Positions 36,088-45,193 of a stretch of DNA of 64,000 bases are shown here, piece by piece. Both the position numbers and the translations under genes were made by a program. The DNA is from Conchiformibius sp. (lineage in GTDB: Bacteria; Pseudomonadota; Gammaproteobacteria; Burkholderiales; Neisseriaceae), in assembly GCA_029984035.1 (NCBI GenBank), contig JASBYJ010000011.1:1-64000 (forward strand), written 5' to 3'. Position 1 is the first letter of the stretch. The number at the start of each line of letters is the position of its first letter. A model generated the notes under the pieces. That model was not told where the DNA came from and searched no databases. It was given only the letters and a program-made list of their open reading frames with translations.

Positions 36088-38595
36088 ATGAAACTGAACA
36101 AAATAACCGCCGCTTTATTAACTTTAGGTTTGGCATCTCCCGCATGGGCGGATTTCACCATCGGCGAATTGCGTATTGAAGGCGAACAGCATACATCGGA
36201 AGCAACGGTACGTTCTTTGCTGCCTGTAAAAGCAGGAGATGTATTTAACGAAGAAGTCGGCGAAAACATCATCCGCCGTCTGCACGCCAGCGGTTTTTAT
36301 GAAAATGTATTGCTTGAACAAAACGGCAATATGCTGATTGTTACCGTTACCGAGCGGCCGATTATCAGTGATTTAACCGTTACCGGCGGCAAAATTCTGA
36401 AAAGCGACAATATCCAAAAGCAGATTTCCACAATACGCGGCACCCAAGCAGCCTCCGACACCGATTTGATTGCGGGCGAGGAAAAAACCCAAGAAGAAGT
36501 ATTACGCGATTTTGAAACTCGGGCTGCCTATAATGCCGCCAATGCACTGGCCTCGGCCGGTTTGGGGAAAGGTGATTTTTTCAGCCAAGAAGCTTTAAGC
36601 CATGCCTTAGGCGCGCTGTACAGCGAATATCTGGAGCAAGGTAAACATAATGTCAAAATCACGCCGAACGTGCAAAGACTGGACAGAAACCGTGTCGCCA
36701 TCACGATTGATATCGACGAAGGCAAAACCACGCGCGTTAACGAGCTGAATTTCGAAGGTAATGAGAAATTCTCCGATTACCGCTTGAGTCGCGTGGTACG
36801 TCTGACTGACGGCACATTAATGTCATGGGCGACCAAAAGCAATGTGTTTGGCTGGCAGAAATTTAACCAAGACCAAGTCAGATTAGAGAATTTTTATCGC
36901 GATAAAGGATATTTTTATTTCAAAGTCAATCCCGAAGACGTTACCCGCCGTTTTAGCGATGACAAAGAACATGAAAGCGTTACCATTACCGTTCACGAAG
37001 GTGAGCGTTACTATTGGGGCGATGTTTCCATCGCGGGAGACAGTAAGGAAGTTGCTCAGGACAAACTGCAAAAGCGGCTGCGCCGCATCAAGCCGGGCAA
37101 ATTAAGTAATTACAATGTATTGCAAGATGCGATGGCGGCTATCCGCTATGATTTGCAAAGTGCGGGCTATGCCAATGCCCAAGTAACGGCGGCGCATACC
37201 CCCCGAGAAGAAAACGGCAAGCACTTTGTCGATATTGTCGTGCAAATCAACCCGGGCAACCGTGTTGCAGTACGCAACATTACCATCAGCGGTAACAAGC
37301 AAACCCGTGACGAAGTGATTCGCCGCGAGTTGCGCCAGATGGAAAGCGCCACCTATAACCAAGAACATATCGAGCGTTCCAAACAAAGATTGGACCAATT
37401 GGGTTATTTCGAGCGTACCGAAATTGTCCGTACCACTGTGCCTGAAGACGAGCAACAGGTCGATTTGGCAGTGAAAGTGGCAGAACGCCGCACAGGCAGC
37501 GTGAATGCTTCTGTGGGCTGGTCTCAGGATGACGGCCTGGTATTGGCAGGCGGTATCGCCCAGGATAATTTGTTTGGCACCGGCAAGTCCGTTTCGTTTA
37601 GCGCTTCACGCAGTAAAGTGCGGCAAGGAGCCAGTTTGTCGTTTACCGACCCTTACTTTACTGCTGACGGCGTAAGTATGTCGTACAGTTTGTTCGGTTC
37701 TATTTACGACCCGTCTAAATTATCCAGCAATTCACGCAATTACCGCACTACGCGCTACGGTGTATCGGCTGTTATGGGTATCCCGATTACCGAATATGAC
37801 CGCGTCAATGTCGGATTAGGTGTAGAACGGATGTCTGTGAAGCTGTTTGACGTCCCGCCTTACCGCTACCAGCGTTTTGTGGACGAAAACGGCGAGAAAA
37901 ACTGGATTTATAAAGGCATTCTCAGCTGGTACCGCAACACCACCGATGACAGCTTCTGGCCAACGCGCGGTTACCAAACCAATGTAACCGGCGAAATCGG
38001 TCTGCCCGGCTCGGGTTTGCAATATTATCAATTCGGGCATCAACAAACTTGGTATTTCCCGCTGAATAAAACATTTACCCTGATGCTCAACGGTCAAATG
38101 GGCTATAGCGGCAATTACGGCAAAACCAGAGAAGTTCCGTTTATGTATAACCAAAGCGGCGGCGGCTTGGGTTCGGTACGCGGTTATGAAAGCGGTTCGC
38201 TTGGCCCCAAAGTATATGATGCCAACTATAAATCTTCTGAAAGTTATGGCGGCAAATATGCGGTCAATGCCAATGCCGAGCTTCTATTCCCATTCCCCGG
38301 CATGAAAGACAGCCGCAATGTACGTTTGAGCATCTTTGCCGATGCAGGCAGCGTATGGGACGGCAAAACCTACAATTCCGCTCCGTATAGCGACAACAAC
38401 CCTTACGGTTCGAACGGACTGTATAAAAACAACCACAAATCCGATTTCCATAACGAATTGCGTTATTCTTCAGGTGCTGCATTGACTTGGTTATCACCGA
38501 TGGGTCCGATTAAACTCAGCTATGCCGTTCCATTGAAGAAAAAGGAACGCGACCAAATCCAACGTTTCCAATTCCAATTGGGTACCGTATTTTGA
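36088..38595 (+). CDS. bamA: Outer membrane protein assembly factor BamA (Omp85)
   Basis: The central channel of the BAM complex that inserts beta-barrel proteins into the outer membrane. The 835-aa protein has signal peptide MKLNKITAALLTLGLASPAWA, then five POTRA domains (about 25-420), and a C-terminal 16-strand barrel with GSVRGYESGSLGPKVYD near 685 (the VRGF-type loop 6). It ends FQFQLGTVF with terminal Phe. ATG codons at 36085 and 36088 are possible starts. The second matches the usual neisserial N-terminus. It overlaps the rseP region closely, so they are an operon. Confidence 0.97.
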   Translation: MKLNKITAALLTLGLASPAWADFTIGELRIEGEQHTSEATVRSLLPVKAGDVFNEEVGENIIRRLHASGFYENVLLEQNGNMLIVTVTERPIISDLTVTGGKILKSDNIQKQISTIRGTQAASDTDLIAGEEKTQEEVLRDFETRAAYNAANALASAGLGKGDFFSQEALSHALGALYSEYLEQGKHNVKITPNVQRLDRNRVAITIDIDEGKTTRVNELNFEGNEKFSDYRLSRVVRLTDGTLMSWATKSNVFGWQKFNQDQVRLENFYRDKGYFYFKVNPEDVTRRFSDDKEHESVTITVHEGERYYWGDVSIAGDSKEVAQDKLQKRLRRIKPGKLSNYNVLQDAMAAIRYDLQSAGYANAQVTAAHTPREENGKHFVDIVVQINPGNRVAVRNITISGNKQTRDEVIRRELRQMESATYNQEHIERSKQRLDQLGYFERTEIVRTTVPEDEQQVDLAVKVAERRTGSVNASVGWSQDDGLVLAGGIAQDNLFGTGKSVSFSASRSKVRQGASLSFTDPYFTADGVSMSYSLFGSIYDPSKLSSNSRNYRTTRYGVSAVMGIPITEYDRVNVGLGVERMSVKLFDVPPYRYQRFVDENGEKNWIYKGILSWYRNTTDDSFWPTRGYQTNVTGEIGLPGSGLQYYQFGHQQTWYFPLNKTFTLMLNGQMGYSGNYGKTREVPFMYNQSGGGLGSVRGYESGSLGPKVYDANYKSSESYGGKYAVNANAELLFPFPGMKDSRNVRLSIFADAGSVWDGKTYNSAPYSDNNPYGSNGLYKNNHKSDFHNELRYSSGAALTWLSPMGPIKLSYAVPLKKKERDQIQRFQFQLGTVF

Positions 38596-38662
38596 TGTTT
38601 TCCGTCTATCCGTCCGGGCAGACGGTTTGTACACGCATTCAGTAATATAGAGAGTTATTTAT

Positions 38663-39163
38663 ATGAAAAACCCTGTTCAAAAAATCGTTACCATGCTGGC
38701 GTTATGCGGCAGTCTGGCTGCCGCATATGCAGAAGAAATGAAATTCGGCTATATCAATCCCGAGCGTATTTACACTGAAACCCGTGCCGCCCAAAGAATT
38801 GAAGCCACTTTGCAACGCGAGTTCGGCAGCCGTCAAAAACAGTTGAGCGCAATGCGTCAGGAAGGCTTGAAGTTGCAGCAGCAACTGGCCGATAAAAAGC
38901 TCGGTAGCCAAGAAAAACAAGCAGTTGAAGCCAAATTGCAGGAAGCGGGCTATGCTTTCCGCATCGAATCGGCACGTTTGGCGGAAGAATACAACTTGCG
39001 CCGCAGCGAAGAATTTGCCGCGTTGCAAAATAATGCCAACGCCGTTATCAAACGCATTGCCGAGCAGGAAAAATACGACCTTATCGTGCAGGAGGCCGTG
39101 TTTGTAACACACAAATATGATTTAACCGACCGCGTAATCAAACTGTTGGACGAAATGAAATAA
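38663..39163 (+). CDS. skp: Periplasmic chaperone Skp/OmpH
   Basis: Holds unfolded outer membrane proteins in the periplasm on their way to BAM. The 166-aa protein has signal peptide MKNPVQKIVTMLALCGSLAAAYA, then MKFGYINPERIYTETRAA, and a long charged alpha-helical region (about 45-135) expected to form a trimer tentacle. It closes with YDLTDRVIKLLDEMK. Directly downstream of bamA, as in other Neisseria, and ended by a DUS-pair terminator. Confidence 0.93.
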   Translation: MKNPVQKIVTMLALCGSLAAAYAEEMKFGYINPERIYTETRAAQRIEATLQREFGSRQKQLSAMRQEGLKLQQQLADKKLGSQEKQAVEAKLQEAGYAFRIESARLAEEYNLRRSEEFAALQNNANAVIKRIAEQEKYDLIVQEAVFVTHKYDLTDRVIKLLDEMK

Positions 39164-39166
39164 CAG

Positions 39167-39198
39167 AGGCTGCCTGAAAACCTTTCAGGCAGCCTTTT
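39167..39198 (+). terminator. DUS inverted-pair terminator after skp
   Basis: GGCTGCCTGAAA pairs with TTTCAGGCAGCC across ACC and is followed by TTTT, 4 bp after the skp stop. Confidence 0.82.
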
Positions 39199-39437
39199 GC
39201 GGTGCGGCAAAGCGAAGAATACTTTTCCCTGCGCAAATACAATCAACAATATGCTTTGCCTAAAATCCATTTCAGGCAGCCTGAAATAAACGGCTTATCG
39301 GCTCAGACATAGGAATTTTGCATCATCCGCACTTTTTCAGACGATTTGATACGGTTATGCCTTGGTTGGGCGGCGGGGTAAATAACGGCGCAGCCGCTGC
39401 CTGCAATCCAATTAACCGGTTGAGAATATTGTTTATC

Positions 39438-39689
39438 ATGGAAACTATATTTTACCCCGCACAATTTACGCCGGCCGAAAAAGGGGGATATGTCGTAACA
39501 TTCCTCGATATTCCCGAAACCATGACTTGCGGCGATGATTTAACCCATGCGCGGGAAATGGCTGCCGATGCATTATTAACCGCAACGGATTTCTATTTTG
39601 AAGACGCCCGTGCCGTACCGCCGCCGTCCGATATCCAGGCAGGCGAAGAATGGGGGGATTGCCCGCCGATATCGTTGCCAAAATATTGA
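39438..39689 (+). pseudogene. HicB-like antitoxin, truncated by frameshift at a G6 tract
   Basis: The frame encodes 83 aa with a clear HicB N-terminal domain: YPAQFTPAEKGGYVVTFLDI, then ETMTCGDDL, then ADALLTATDFYFEDARAVPPPS. Family members continue into a 'LPxxVAxKxLLxN' segment. Here the frame stops at SLPKY. The segment LPADIVAKILTKAN appears in the next frame and would be joined if the run of six G at 39652-39657 had seven. Even then the C-terminal DNA-binding domain is missing. No hicA toxin is seen upstream. It lies between skp and lpxD, where no gene is usual. Confidence 0.7.
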
Positions 39690-39794
39690 CGAAGGCAAAC
39701 CGAACGGCATAAGCGCTTTACCGCATCGCCCCTTAATCTTTGGAAGTCAGCCGATTATCCGATACACAGCTTACGCAACATTCGGTAGAACCCT

Positions 39795-40817
39795 ATGAAT
39801 GCATACACCCTTTCCCAAATCACAGCCCAACTCGGCGGCGATTGGCACGGTGAAGACATCACCGTTACCGCAATCGCCCCTGCCGACAAAGCACTGCCGA
39901 CACACATCACCTTTTTGGCCAATCCCAAATACCGTCAAGAAGTTGCCGAAAGCCGCGCCGGTGCGGTAATCGTTTCCGAAAAAAACGCCGAACATTTTGC
40001 GGGTCGCAATTTGATTGTGGCGGCCGACCCTTATCTGTATTTCGCCCGCGTTACCCGCCTGTTCCATCCCGTTCAGGCAGCCCGTGCCGGCATCCATCGC
40101 ACTGCCGTGATAGAAGACGGTGCCGTTATCCCCGCTTCCTGCGAAATCGGCGCACATGTTTACATCGGCGCAAACACCGTTTTGGGTGAACGCTGCCGCA
40201 TTCTTTCAGGCAGCGTGATTGAGCATGATTGCACGCTTGGCAACGATACCGTTTTGCACCCGAACGTAACCGTTTATTACGGCTGCACCATCGGCAGCCG
40301 CGTTGAACTGCATTCAGGCAGCGTAATCGGTGCGGACGGTTTCGGTTTGGCTTTTGCGGGAGATTCATGGTTTAAAATTCCGCAAACAGGCGGCGTTACT
40401 TTGGGGGACGATGTCGAAATCGGCTCCAATACCAATATCGACCGCGGCGCACTGTCCGACACCATCATCGGGCGCGGCACCAAAATCGACAACCAAGTCC
40501 AAATCGCCCACAACTGCATTATCGGCGAACACACCGTGATTGCCGCACAAACAGGCATTTCAGGCAGCACCAAAATCGGCAGCTACTGCATTATCGGCGG
40601 CGGTGTCGGTATGGTGGGTCATATTGAAATTGCCGATAAAACCAGCATCGGCGGCGGCACCGCCGTTACCCACAGCATCAAGGAAAGCGGGCAGCACTTT
40701 GCCAGCGTATTTCCCATGCAGCTGCACAAGGAATGGGCGAAAAATGCGGTTCATATCCGCCACCTGAGCGAAATGAACCGCAGAATTAAGGCCCTGGAAC
40801 AGCAGGAAAAAAGCTGA
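39795..40817 (+). CDS. lpxD: UDP-3-O-acylglucosamine N-acyltransferase LpxD
   Basis: Third step of lipid A synthesis, adding the amide-linked hydroxyacyl chain from acyl-ACP. The 340-aa protein has an N-terminal uridine-binding domain (1-100) and a left-handed parallel beta-helix of hexapeptide repeats (about 105-315). The catalytic His is in VQIAHNCIIGEH near 240, and DGFGLAFAGDSW is near 180. The C-terminal helical tail (RRIKALEQQ) is normal. Several in-frame DUS pieces encode SGS motifs. Confidence 0.95.
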   Translation: MNAYTLSQITAQLGGDWHGEDITVTAIAPADKALPTHITFLANPKYRQEVAESRAGAVIVSEKNAEHFAGRNLIVAADPYLYFARVTRLFHPVQAARAGIHRTAVIEDGAVIPASCEIGAHVYIGANTVLGERCRILSGSVIEHDCTLGNDTVLHPNVTVYYGCTIGSRVELHSGSVIGADGFGLAFAGDSWFKIPQTGGVTLGDDVEIGSNTNIDRGALSDTIIGRGTKIDNQVQIAHNCIIGEHTVIAAQTGISGSTKIGSYCIIGGGVGMVGHIEIADKTSIGGGTAVTHSIKESGQHFASVFPMQLHKEWAKNAVHIRHLSEMNRRIKALEQQEKS

Positions 40818-41221
40818 CGGCCTGCCCAAACAATGTCCGCGCTTGATGCGGCTACGGCGGTTTTATGCCGTATTCGGTTTCTTGGGCGGATGGATTGCGT
40901 TGGTTCCGTTCGTTAAGCGACTGCTTCCGATGCATTTTGCAGCGTTTTTCATGTTCTTCCCTGTATGCTGCATATTGCTTCGGCTGACGGTCTACCGTAC
41001 AGCAGGGGAAAATATCCTAAGCCGTTTTCGCCATTATGCTGTCGGGTTCTCCCGATGGGTACGATATTATCGCTTTACCGGTTTTGCCCCGAACACAACG
41101 GCAAGCCTCTGAACAATCCGGTTAACAGGTATACTTTTGTACAGATGCCGCATTGGGATGGATTGTATTCATAGCAACGGTTTCAGGCTGCCTGAAAACC
41201 ATATCCATTAAAGGAACACTC
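40818..41221. other. Intergenic region between lpxD and fabZ
   Basis: 404 bp. A frame at 40846-41112 would encode an 88-aa protein with two hydrophobic stretches, but it has no convincing ribosome site and I know no homologue. A DUS lies near 41184, just before fabZ. Confidence 0.45.
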
Positions 41222-41677
41222 ATGCATATTTCATTACCGATTGAAGCAAAAGACATCCAGAAACTGATTCCCCACCGCTATCCGTTTATGCTGCTTGACC
41301 GTATCACGGCATTTGAAAGCGGCAAAAGTCTGACGGCTCTTAAAAACATCAGCATGAACGAGCCGCAATTTCAGGGGCATTTTCCCGATTTTCCCGTGAT
41401 GCCGGGCGTATTGATTATTGAGGCGATGGCACAAGCCTGCGGCGCCTTGGCGATTTTGACCGAAGGCGGCCGCAATCCCGATGAAATCTACTTTTTTGCG
41501 GGAATAGACGAAGCCCGTTTCAAACGCCAAGTGATTCCGGGCGACCGTTTGGAATTTCAAATCGAATTGCTGCAAAGCAAACGCGGCATCGGCAAATTCC
41601 AAGCGCGGGCAACCGTAGAGGGCGAATTGGCGGTGGAAGCCGTGATTATGTGTGCCAAACGCAAAGTGGCTGCCTGA
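41222..41677 (+). CDS. fabZ: 3-hydroxyacyl-ACP dehydratase FabZ
   Basis: Dehydrates 3-hydroxyacyl-ACP in fatty acid elongation and competes with LpxA/LpxD for the hydroxyacyl chain. The 151-aa hot-dog protein has IPHRYPFMLLDRI near 17, the catalytic His in FQGHFPDFPVMPGVLIIEAM near 56 and Glu in the same helix. The ATG at 41222 with AAAGGAAC upstream is chosen over an earlier in-frame start at 41153. The last codons GCT GCC TGA fall in a DUS (11 of 12 bases). lpxA is not next, as is usual; three other genes intervene. Confidence 0.95.
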   Translation: MHISLPIEAKDIQKLIPHRYPFMLLDRITAFESGKSLTALKNISMNEPQFQGHFPDFPVMPGVLIIEAMAQACGALAILTEGGRNPDEIYFFAGIDEARFKRQVIPGDRLEFQIELLQSKRGIGKFQARATVEGELAVEAVIMCAKRKVAA

Positions 41678-41928
41678 AAAACAGCGCACCAGAGCCTTCA
41701 AACCGTCCGAGCCGAGACGGGCAACGGGCGGTTTCAGACAGCCGATGTGCTCAAACAGACAATCAAAACAGCATGCTTTGGCTTTAGCCGCAAAACCTCA
41801 GACTATCAGATTAAGCGATAGCACGAGCTTCCAAGTAGGACAAACACCGCTGTCTGAAAATATCCCGCCCGATTCACGGCAGCTTTCTCCTGCCGTTTAA
41901 ACACACGCTTCAATTCATCGGAACCGTT

Positions 41929-42585
41929 ATGGCCAACGCCCGCCGCGTTTTACCGCAAACACCTTGGTCTTCTTCACACAAATGGCTGCCATCGCCGACG
42001 GCTTTGACCGTACTGCTGTGCGCTTTGACTGTGTTTGGCTTGGGTGAAGCATTGATTATCCAGTCGTATTTGGGGGCATCGCCGTGGGCCGTATTATCTT
42101 TGGGTGTTGCCAACCATGTGCCGCTGAGTGTCGGAACCGTTACCCTGATTATCAGCATACTGGTGTTTTTGCTGTGGATACCGCTGCATATCCGCCCGGG
42201 TTTGGGTTCGGTACTGAACATTATCGTGATTGCCTTGTCGATTGACCTGGGTTTGTGGCTGTTTCCCGCACCCGATGCCTTGTGGGCGAAATGGGTTTAT
42301 TGCGTGTCGGGCGTGGTAATTACCGGAATTGCCAGCAGCTTTTATCTCACCTGCCAAATGGGCGCAGGCCCGCGGGACGGCTTGATGATGGGGATTTGGG
42401 AGCGCACCGGCTGGAAAGTCGGCATTGTGCGCAACAGCCTGGAAGTAACGGTCTGCTTTATCGGCTGGCTGCTCGGCGGTACGGTTGGGCCGGGCACTTT
42501 GCTGTTTGCTTTCGGCGTGGGCTATGTGGTGCAGTTCAGCCTGTCCGTGATAAACCGGTTTGATATGCAGCGCCAAACGCGCTAA
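41929..42585 (+). CDS. YczE/YitT family integral membrane protein
   Basis: A 218-aa inner membrane protein with five or six hydrophobic segments. The motifs YLGASPWAVLSLG near 50 and QMGAGPRDGLMMGIWERTG near 140 are the conserved glycine-rich loops of the YczE family. Function is unknown in general, although some relatives affect lipopeptide production or membrane permeability. It starts a three-gene insertion between fabZ and lpxA, and 251 bp of DUS-bearing sequence precedes it. Confidence 0.75.
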   Translation: MANARRVLPQTPWSSSHKWLPSPTALTVLLCALTVFGLGEALIIQSYLGASPWAVLSLGVANHVPLSVGTVTLIISILVFLLWIPLHIRPGLGSVLNIIVIALSIDLGLWLFPAPDALWAKWVYCVSGVVITGIASSFYLTCQMGAGPRDGLMMGIWERTGWKVGIVRNSLEVTVCFIGWLLGGTVGPGTLLFAFGVGYVVQFSLSVINRFDMQRQTR

Positions 42586-42653
42586 GCAAGCGGCGGCATA
42601 CGGGCTTCCTAACCGTTTTCAGGCCGCCTGAAACCTTTTTAAAACCTGATTTC

Positions 42654-43292
42654 ATGAAAGTAACGCATATGACTTCCTACACTGTCAAACGCAACCGGCC
42701 TTCCGAACCGGCCAACCGCACCAACGGCTGGGCGGTTGTCTCTTTGGTATTCGGTATTTTATCGTTCGTATTGTTGCCGGTTATCGGCGGGTTAATCGCC
42801 GTTATTACCGGCCACATCGGCCGCAGTCAAATCCTCCGCTTTCGTCAAGGCGGCAGCGGTATCGCTTTGTCGGGATTGATTTTGGGTTATATCAATCTTT
42901 TTATAACGATACTCGGTATATTGGCTGCTTTTACCCTTCCATTCTATGCGGACTATGTTTACCGCACGAAAACTGCCGAAGCGATGTTGGAGTTGTCCAA
43001 CACGCGCGAAGAATTGGCTACACAGATATTGGCCGCACCCGAACAGGCCGGATACATCAACCGCTCCCCCATTCCCACTCCACAACCGTATTGGCAAAAC
43101 GTTTGGATTGAAAACGGCGTTCTGTACGCCCGATTTGCCACCCATCGAAAAGTAGCCGAGCCGGTACAAGGCAGCGTACTGGTCATGCAGCCGCAAGCGG
43201 TAAACGGTCAGGTGTATTGGCATTGCAGCCTGCCCGACTTGGGCGAACGGGGGCAGCGTTATCTGCCCGCGGACTTGTGCGCCAACAAATAA
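42654..43292 (+). CDS. DUF4190 membrane protein fused to a type IV pilin-like domain
   Basis: A 212-aa protein in two parts. Residues about 25-85 are a DUF4190 unit: hydrophobic helix WAVVSLVFGILSFVLLPVIG, the loop GHIGRSQILR, then GIALSGLILGY. The second helix then runs as ILGILAAFTLPFYADYVYR, which aligns residue by residue with IIGILAALALPAYTDYTIR of PilE in this window. The C-terminus VYWHCSLPDL...YLPADLCANK copies the pilin W-x-C...P-x-x-C disulfide region. The prepilin peptidase site and Glu5 are absent, so it should stay a polytopic membrane protein with a pilin-like ectodomain. ATG at 42654 or 42669. Its function is unknown. Confidence 0.8.
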   Translation: MKVTHMTSYTVKRNRPSEPANRTNGWAVVSLVFGILSFVLLPVIGGLIAVITGHIGRSQILRFRQGGSGIALSGLILGYINLFITILGILAAFTLPFYADYVYRTKTAEAMLELSNTREELATQILAAPEQAGYINRSPIPTPQPYWQNVWIENGVLYARFATHRKVAEPVQGSVLVMQPQAVNGQVYWHCSLPDLGERGQRYLPADLCANK

Positions 43293-43297
43293 ACGCA

Positions 43298-43330
43298 CAG
43301 GCTGCCTGAAAACCCCTTTCAGGCAGCCTG
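43298..43330. repeat. Inverted DUS pair between the two DUF4190 genes
   Basis: CAGGCTGCCTGAAA pairs with TTTCAGGCAGCCTG over a CCCC-containing loop. No T-run follows, so a terminator role is uncertain. Confidence 0.7.
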
Positions 43331-43350
43331 CCGAACCGTAGGAAACCATC

Positions 43351-43752
43351 ATGGACGGACATCCGACACACAACGAAATTCGCGCTCAATATAAAGAGAA
43401 CAACACCTGCGCCATTGTTTCACTGATATTCGGCATTGCGTCTTATGTGATTTTGCCGCTTATCGGCGCGATAATCGCCGTCATCGCCGGACACATTGCC
43501 CGCAGCCAAATCCGCCGCCGCGGGCAAGACGGTGCGGATTTGGCTTTGGTCGGACTGATTTTGGGCTATGTGCAGCTGGCGTGTTGGGTATTGGCCCTCG
43601 TGATACTGTGCATATTCATCTATCAGGGTAGCAAACACGCCAATACCGCCCCTGCCTTAATGTGCCTGCAATACCGTTGCGCCGAAAACACCACCGCGCT
43701 AGACCCAAATATACAGTTCCCAAACTTATCCGACCATGCCGGACGCAACTGA
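43351..43752 (+). CDS. DUF4190 domain membrane protein
   Basis: A 133-aa protein paralogous to the first half of the upstream gene. It has two transmembrane helices (CAIVSLIFGIASYVILPLIG and LALVGLILGYVQLACWVLAL) with the conserved GHIARSQIRRRGQDG loop between them. After residue 95 the sequence is short and polar, with two cysteines (LMCLQYRC). It lacks the pilin-like helix and domain of its neighbour. Its role is unknown. Gene duplication followed by loss or gain of the pilin part is likely. Confidence 0.78.
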   Translation: MDGHPTHNEIRAQYKENNTCAIVSLIFGIASYVILPLIGAIIAVIAGHIARSQIRRRGQDGADLALVGLILGYVQLACWVLALVILCIFIYQGSKHANTAPALMCLQYRCAENTTALDPNIQFPNLSDHAGRN

Positions 43753-43895
43753 AAATATCCTGAGTCCCGCATTAAACCCAACCGCTTAAATTGATTGATA
43801 TACCCATCGCGCACTTGAATTACCCGCGCCCGTTTTGATTTTCAAACCCTTTTCAGGCAGCCTGAAAACCAGTTAAACACCATGAAAGGATAGAC

Positions 43896-44672
43896 ATGAC
43901 TCTCATCCACCCTACCGCCGTGATTGACCCCAAAGCCGAATTGGACAGCAGCGTCAAAGTCGGTGCCTATGCCGTGATTGGTGCCAACGTACAAATCGGC
44001 GCACGTACCGAAATCGGCCCGCATACCGTTATCGAAGGGCATACCACCATCGGCGAAGACAATAAAATCTTCCAATTCGCCAGTCTCGGCGCCATTCCCC
44101 AAGACAAAAAATACCGCGACGAACCTACCAAGCTGATTATCGGCGACCGCAATACCATCCGCGAGTTCACCACTTTCAATCTCGGCACCGTAACCGGCAT
44201 CGGCGAAACCCGTCTCGGTAACGACAACTGGATTATGGCGTATGTTCATCTCGCGCACGACTGCGTAGTCGGCAACCACACCATTTTCGCCAACAACGCC
44301 TCTTTGGCCGGACACGTTACCATCGGCGATTATGTCGTATTAGGCGGCTATACCCTGATTTTCCAATTCTGCCGCATCGGCGATTACGCCATGACCGCCT
44401 TTGCCGCCGGTGTGCATAAAGACGTTCCGCCCTATGTGATGGCATCGGGCTACCGTGCCGAACCGGCAGGTCTCAACAGCGAAGGCATGCGCCGCAACGG
44501 TTTTTCGGCCGAACAGATTGCCCGCGTAAAAGAAGCGTATAAGGTTTTGTACCGTCAAGGTTTGTCTTACGAAGAAGCGAAAGCGAAACTGGCGCAAATG
44601 GCGGCGGATGCTCCCGAATTGGCGGTGTTCAACGGCTTTTTGGATACGTCCCAACGCGGGATTATCCGTTGA
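43896..44672 (+). CDS. lpxA: UDP-N-acetylglucosamine O-acyltransferase LpxA
   Basis: First step of lipid A synthesis, transferring the hydroxyacyl chain from ACP to UDP-GlcNAc. The 258-aa beta-helix protein begins MTLIHPTAVIDPKAELDSSV and has the catalytic His in YVHLAHDCVVGNH near 122, and GVHKDVPPYVMASGYRAEPAGLNSEG near 170-195 (described by its ends). It closes with a helical tail. A GAAAGGAT site precedes the ATG. It is separated from lpxD-fabZ by three genes. Confidence 0.96.
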   Translation: MTLIHPTAVIDPKAELDSSVKVGAYAVIGANVQIGARTEIGPHTVIEGHTTIGEDNKIFQFASLGAIPQDKKYRDEPTKLIIGDRNTIREFTTFNLGTVTGIGETRLGNDNWIMAYVHLAHDCVVGNHTIFANNASLAGHVTIGDYVVLGGYTLIFQFCRIGDYAMTAFAAGVHKDVPPYVMASGYRAEPAGLNSEGMRRNGFSAEQIARVKEAYKVLYRQGLSYEEAKAKLAQMAADAPELAVFNGFLDTSQRGIIR

Positions 44673-45193
44673 GATGTACGGCGGCATTCACCGCATCGGA
44701 ACAGTTAAAGATTTGCCAAGAGAGTAAAATCATTGGCAGATTCAATGCCGATTGTGTTCGCATCATGACAGCCCGACCAATATCCCAAAAGGCAGCCTGA
44801 AAGTTTCAGGCTGCCTTTTCAACGGTCGGGGCGATGGTGTAAAAAAATCCTGTCGGGCTATTGCCGTATGTCGGAGAAAGGACGGCGGAACGTGTTAAGC
44901 CGTTATGGTTCGAAAGCCAATGCAACAGTTGCCTTAGCGTGCTGCGGAGAAATGAATTTTTTTGTCCGGCGGAATACGGCCAACGGCACAAATAATGAAA
45001 ATATCATGCCGCCCATACATTTCGCTTTGCGGTCATATTTCAGGCAGCCTTAAAAAAATCCGATACAGGCTGCCTGAAAGGGAGCGGGGCAATACGCGGC
45101 AGATGATAAGCCGTCCTTTGGACGCTTTCCCTTTTCCGATACCTGCAAATCGGATATATTCGCATTTTTATCATTGTTTTTAAAGGCATTCAT
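44673..45193. other. Intergenic region between lpxA and dgt
   Basis: 521 bp. It contains an inverted DUS pair terminator at 44787-44819, further DUS near 45040 and 45067, and no supported gene. A plus-strand frame of 61 aa at 44868 has no homologue known to me. Confidence 0.5.
44787..44819 (+). terminator. DUS inverted-pair terminator
   Basis: AAAAGGCAGCCTGAAA pairs with TTTCAGGCTGCCTTTT around one G. It lies 115 bp after lpxA. The two arms carry DUS-type cores pointing opposite ways. Confidence 0.8.

Noticed and set aside
40846..41112. 88-aa frame with two hydrophobic stretches between lpxD and fabZ.
   Set aside because: No ribosome site, no recognised homologue, and partly low-complexity. 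Left as intergenic.
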